Below are positions 6,461 to 7,184 of a DNA stretch of 7,184 nt, piece by piece. The DNA comes from Nostocaceae cyanobacterium CSSed10_463m. Its GTDB lineage: Bacteria; Cyanobacteriota; Cyanobacteriia; Cyanobacteriales; Nostocaceae. The notes below the pieces were generated by a model. That model ran no database searches, had not been told where the DNA came from, and was given only the letters and a program-made list of their open reading frames with translations. The stretch covers positions 1-7,184 of the forward strand of contig PWQB01000801.1 in the NCBI GenBank assembly GCA_003556955.1, read 5' to 3'. Each line of letters begins with the position of its first letter. Within the stretch, counting starts at the first letter, position 1. The translations under genes and the position numbers were made by a program.

Positions 6461-6605
6461 AAATACGAGTTCATAAGTGGACTGTTTTGCAGTCTTGTCC
6501 AATCGTACCAAGACAATAGCTATTTGTGTTTCATAAAAGTTCAGGTATAAGTTATGGAAAGTTCAGGAGTTGATGAATTAATTCAGAACAGCTTAACTTT
6601 TGTCA

Positions 6606-6623
6606 TTACTTCATAATCAGTAA
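6606..6623. repeat. Inverted repeat TTACT-N8-AGTAA, possible operator
   Basis: A perfect 5-bp dyad with an 8-base spacer, TTACT TCATAATC AGTAA, lies about 55 bases upstream of the best -10 candidate of the minus-strand operon. The spacing resembles dimeric regulator sites, but it does not match the NtcA consensus GTA-N8-TAC. Binding is speculative. Confidence 0.25.
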
Positions 6624-6690
6624 CAATTATTTAAAAATATATTAATTTTTACAAGTAGACCAACATAATTAAACATAAAACCTTGACAAT

Positions 6691-6706
6691 ATAATAATAT
6701 TATTAT
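6691..6706. repeat. Perfect 16-bp AT palindrome
   Basis: ATAATAATATTATTAT is a perfect palindrome immediately upstream of where similarity to YcaO proteins starts. It may be a regulator site, or low-complexity DNA at the breakpoint that removed the front of the YcaO gene. Chance is possible because the sequence is a simple triplet-like repeat. Confidence 0.5.
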
Positions 6707-6714
6707 GGAGTAAT

Positions 6715-7062
6715 ATCCCTAGTGTGGCTGCAATCAGGGCTATTACTGAAGCGGCTCCGTCACGGTTGACATTTATCCACGACGCACGGGATGATCTTAA
6801 GTCAGAGCAAATTTTTGAGCAAACTCAGATCCATCGCAAACTGTACAACTATTTTGATCGAATTACTAGCACAACTGCTTGGCAGACATTAATTAACTAT
6901 GCTCAACAAGACTTATTTGCAGACTATGATTGTATTTTGCAGTCTCTAGGGAATACCGATTACAAACACGTTTATCGTGTCGATTTGACGCGACAACCTT
7001 TTAACATTCCGGTGATGAAAGTTTTTGTCCCTGGTTTAATGATGAATTATTCTGCTATATAA
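6715..7062 (+). pseudogene. C-terminal remnant of a YcaO-domain protein
   Basis: The frame (usable start GTG 6724, 112 residues) reads VAAIRAITEAAPSRLTFIH-DARDD near its beginning and ends with VDLTRQPFNIPVMKVFVPGL. These match the two best-known C-terminal blocks of YcaO cyclodehydratase/thioamidation proteins: RAxTEAAQSRLTxIxGxRDD, and DLTxxxxxIPVxKVxVPGLE. Full YcaO proteins are near 400 residues, so roughly the first two-thirds, including most ATP-binding residues, is missing. The frame closes upstream with a TAA at 6676-6678. Pro for Gln in EAAQSR, Asp for Gly before ARDD and the altered end GLMMNYSAI suggest decay. It lies divergent from the Nif11 precursor, which implies that an azole- or thioamide-forming RiPP locus once stood here. 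A short functional protein cannot be excluded: GGAG lies 13 bases before the GTG. Confidence 0.75.
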
Positions 7063-7134
7063 CACCTAGACAAGTATAGACATTATTTAACGTTTCACAG
7101 GGTAGCGTCGGCGCAATTAACCCTCCACGTTCAG

Positions 7135-7160
7135 ACACGGGTAAGCCCTCCGTGTTTCTT
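7135..7160 (+). terminator. Terminator-like hairpin after the YcaO remnant
   Basis: ACACGG (7135-7140) and CCGTGT (7150-7155) form a perfect 6-bp stem with a nine-base loop, followed by TTTCTT. This is a plausible factor-independent terminator for plus-strand transcription about 70 bases past the YcaO stop. The rest of the window end (7063-7184) shows no gene. Confidence 0.45.
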
Positions 7161-7184
7161 GCATAATTATTTAAGTTGATCGCC

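Larger units (their letters stand above)
6445..6690. other. Divergent intergenic region, presumed promoter region of the RiPP operon
   Basis: This stretch between the precursor and the YcaO remnant holds no convincing gene. On the minus strand TTATAC (6550-6545) is a fair -10 candidate about 100 bases before the precursor ATG, without a good -35. An inverted repeat TTACT-N8-AGTAA (6606-6623) could be an operator. TTGACA (6683-6688) on the plus strand is a perfect -35 match, but no -10 lies at 16-18 bases. The sequence is strongly AT-rich. The promoter itself is not pinpointed. Confidence 0.4.

Noticed and set aside
6490..6517. LexA- or NtcA-like site near TTGGTACGATTGGACAA
   Set aside because: Only half-site similarity and imperfect symmetry. 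It lies after the likely -10 and within the upstream in-frame extension.
6140..6550. Plus-strand open frame of 136 codons, Ser/Pro-rich
   Set aside because: Lies antisense to the Nif11 precursor and its upstream region. Its composition (repeated Ser, Pro) mirrors the complementary acidic leader codons. No ribosome site or family resemblance.
6683..6710. sigma70-like promoter for the YcaO remnant (TTGACA at 6683-6688)
   Set aside because: Perfect -35, but the TATTAT candidates are only 9 or 12 bases away and no -10 fits at 16-18 bases, so I did not annotate a promoter.

Overview
The window looks like a filamentous or Nostocales-type cyanobacterial chromosome. Three perfect HIP1 octamers (GCGATCGC at 1561-1568, 1894-1901 and 2878-2885) support this. 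So do AT-rich intergenic DNA with a TTACGCA-type inverted repeat, a Nif11-type peptide leader, and an NHLP-type exporter. No taxonomic marker gene is present, so the genus cannot be fixed.

The core of the window is a compact, apparently uncharacterised RiPP (ribosomally made, post-translationally modified peptide) cluster on the minus strand. In transcription order it holds: a Nif11-leader precursor (6444 to 6130; VAGG leader end, ten-residue core YFSGGNCNQW); a possible small accessory protein (6042 to 5878); a radical SAM/SPASM peptide maturase (5894 to 4371); a TIGR02466-type 2-oxoglutarate/Fe(II) oxygenase-like protein (4281 to 3667); a flavin-dependent tryptophan halogenase (3639 to 2050); and a VAO/4-cresol-dehydrogenase-like flavoprotein (2031 to 544). 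Gaps of 27 and 18 bases between the last three genes suggest one transcript. The hairpin after the precursor stop could keep precursor expression above enzyme expression.

At the left edge, on the plus strand, is the 3' end of an ABC transporter resembling NHLP/bacteriocin exporter ATPases (3 to 362). It runs tail-to-tail with the RiPP operon. A terminator-like hairpin and a repeat-rich spacer with short direct and inverted repeats separate the two. At the right edge, divergent from the precursor, is a C-terminal remnant of a YcaO protein (6715-7062). It is preceded by a perfect 16-bp AT palindrome and followed by a terminator-like hairpin (7135-7160).

Working model (inference): the radical SAM enzyme makes a backbone or side-chain bond in the short core; the halogenase modifies the single, C-terminal Trp; the VAO-like flavoprotein oxidises a para-alkylphenol such as the core Tyr, or the halogenated Trp; and the 2OG/Fe enzyme hydroxylates. 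The leader is then removed after GG and the product exported. This set of tailoring enzymes on one Nif11 precursor is the most interesting content of the window.
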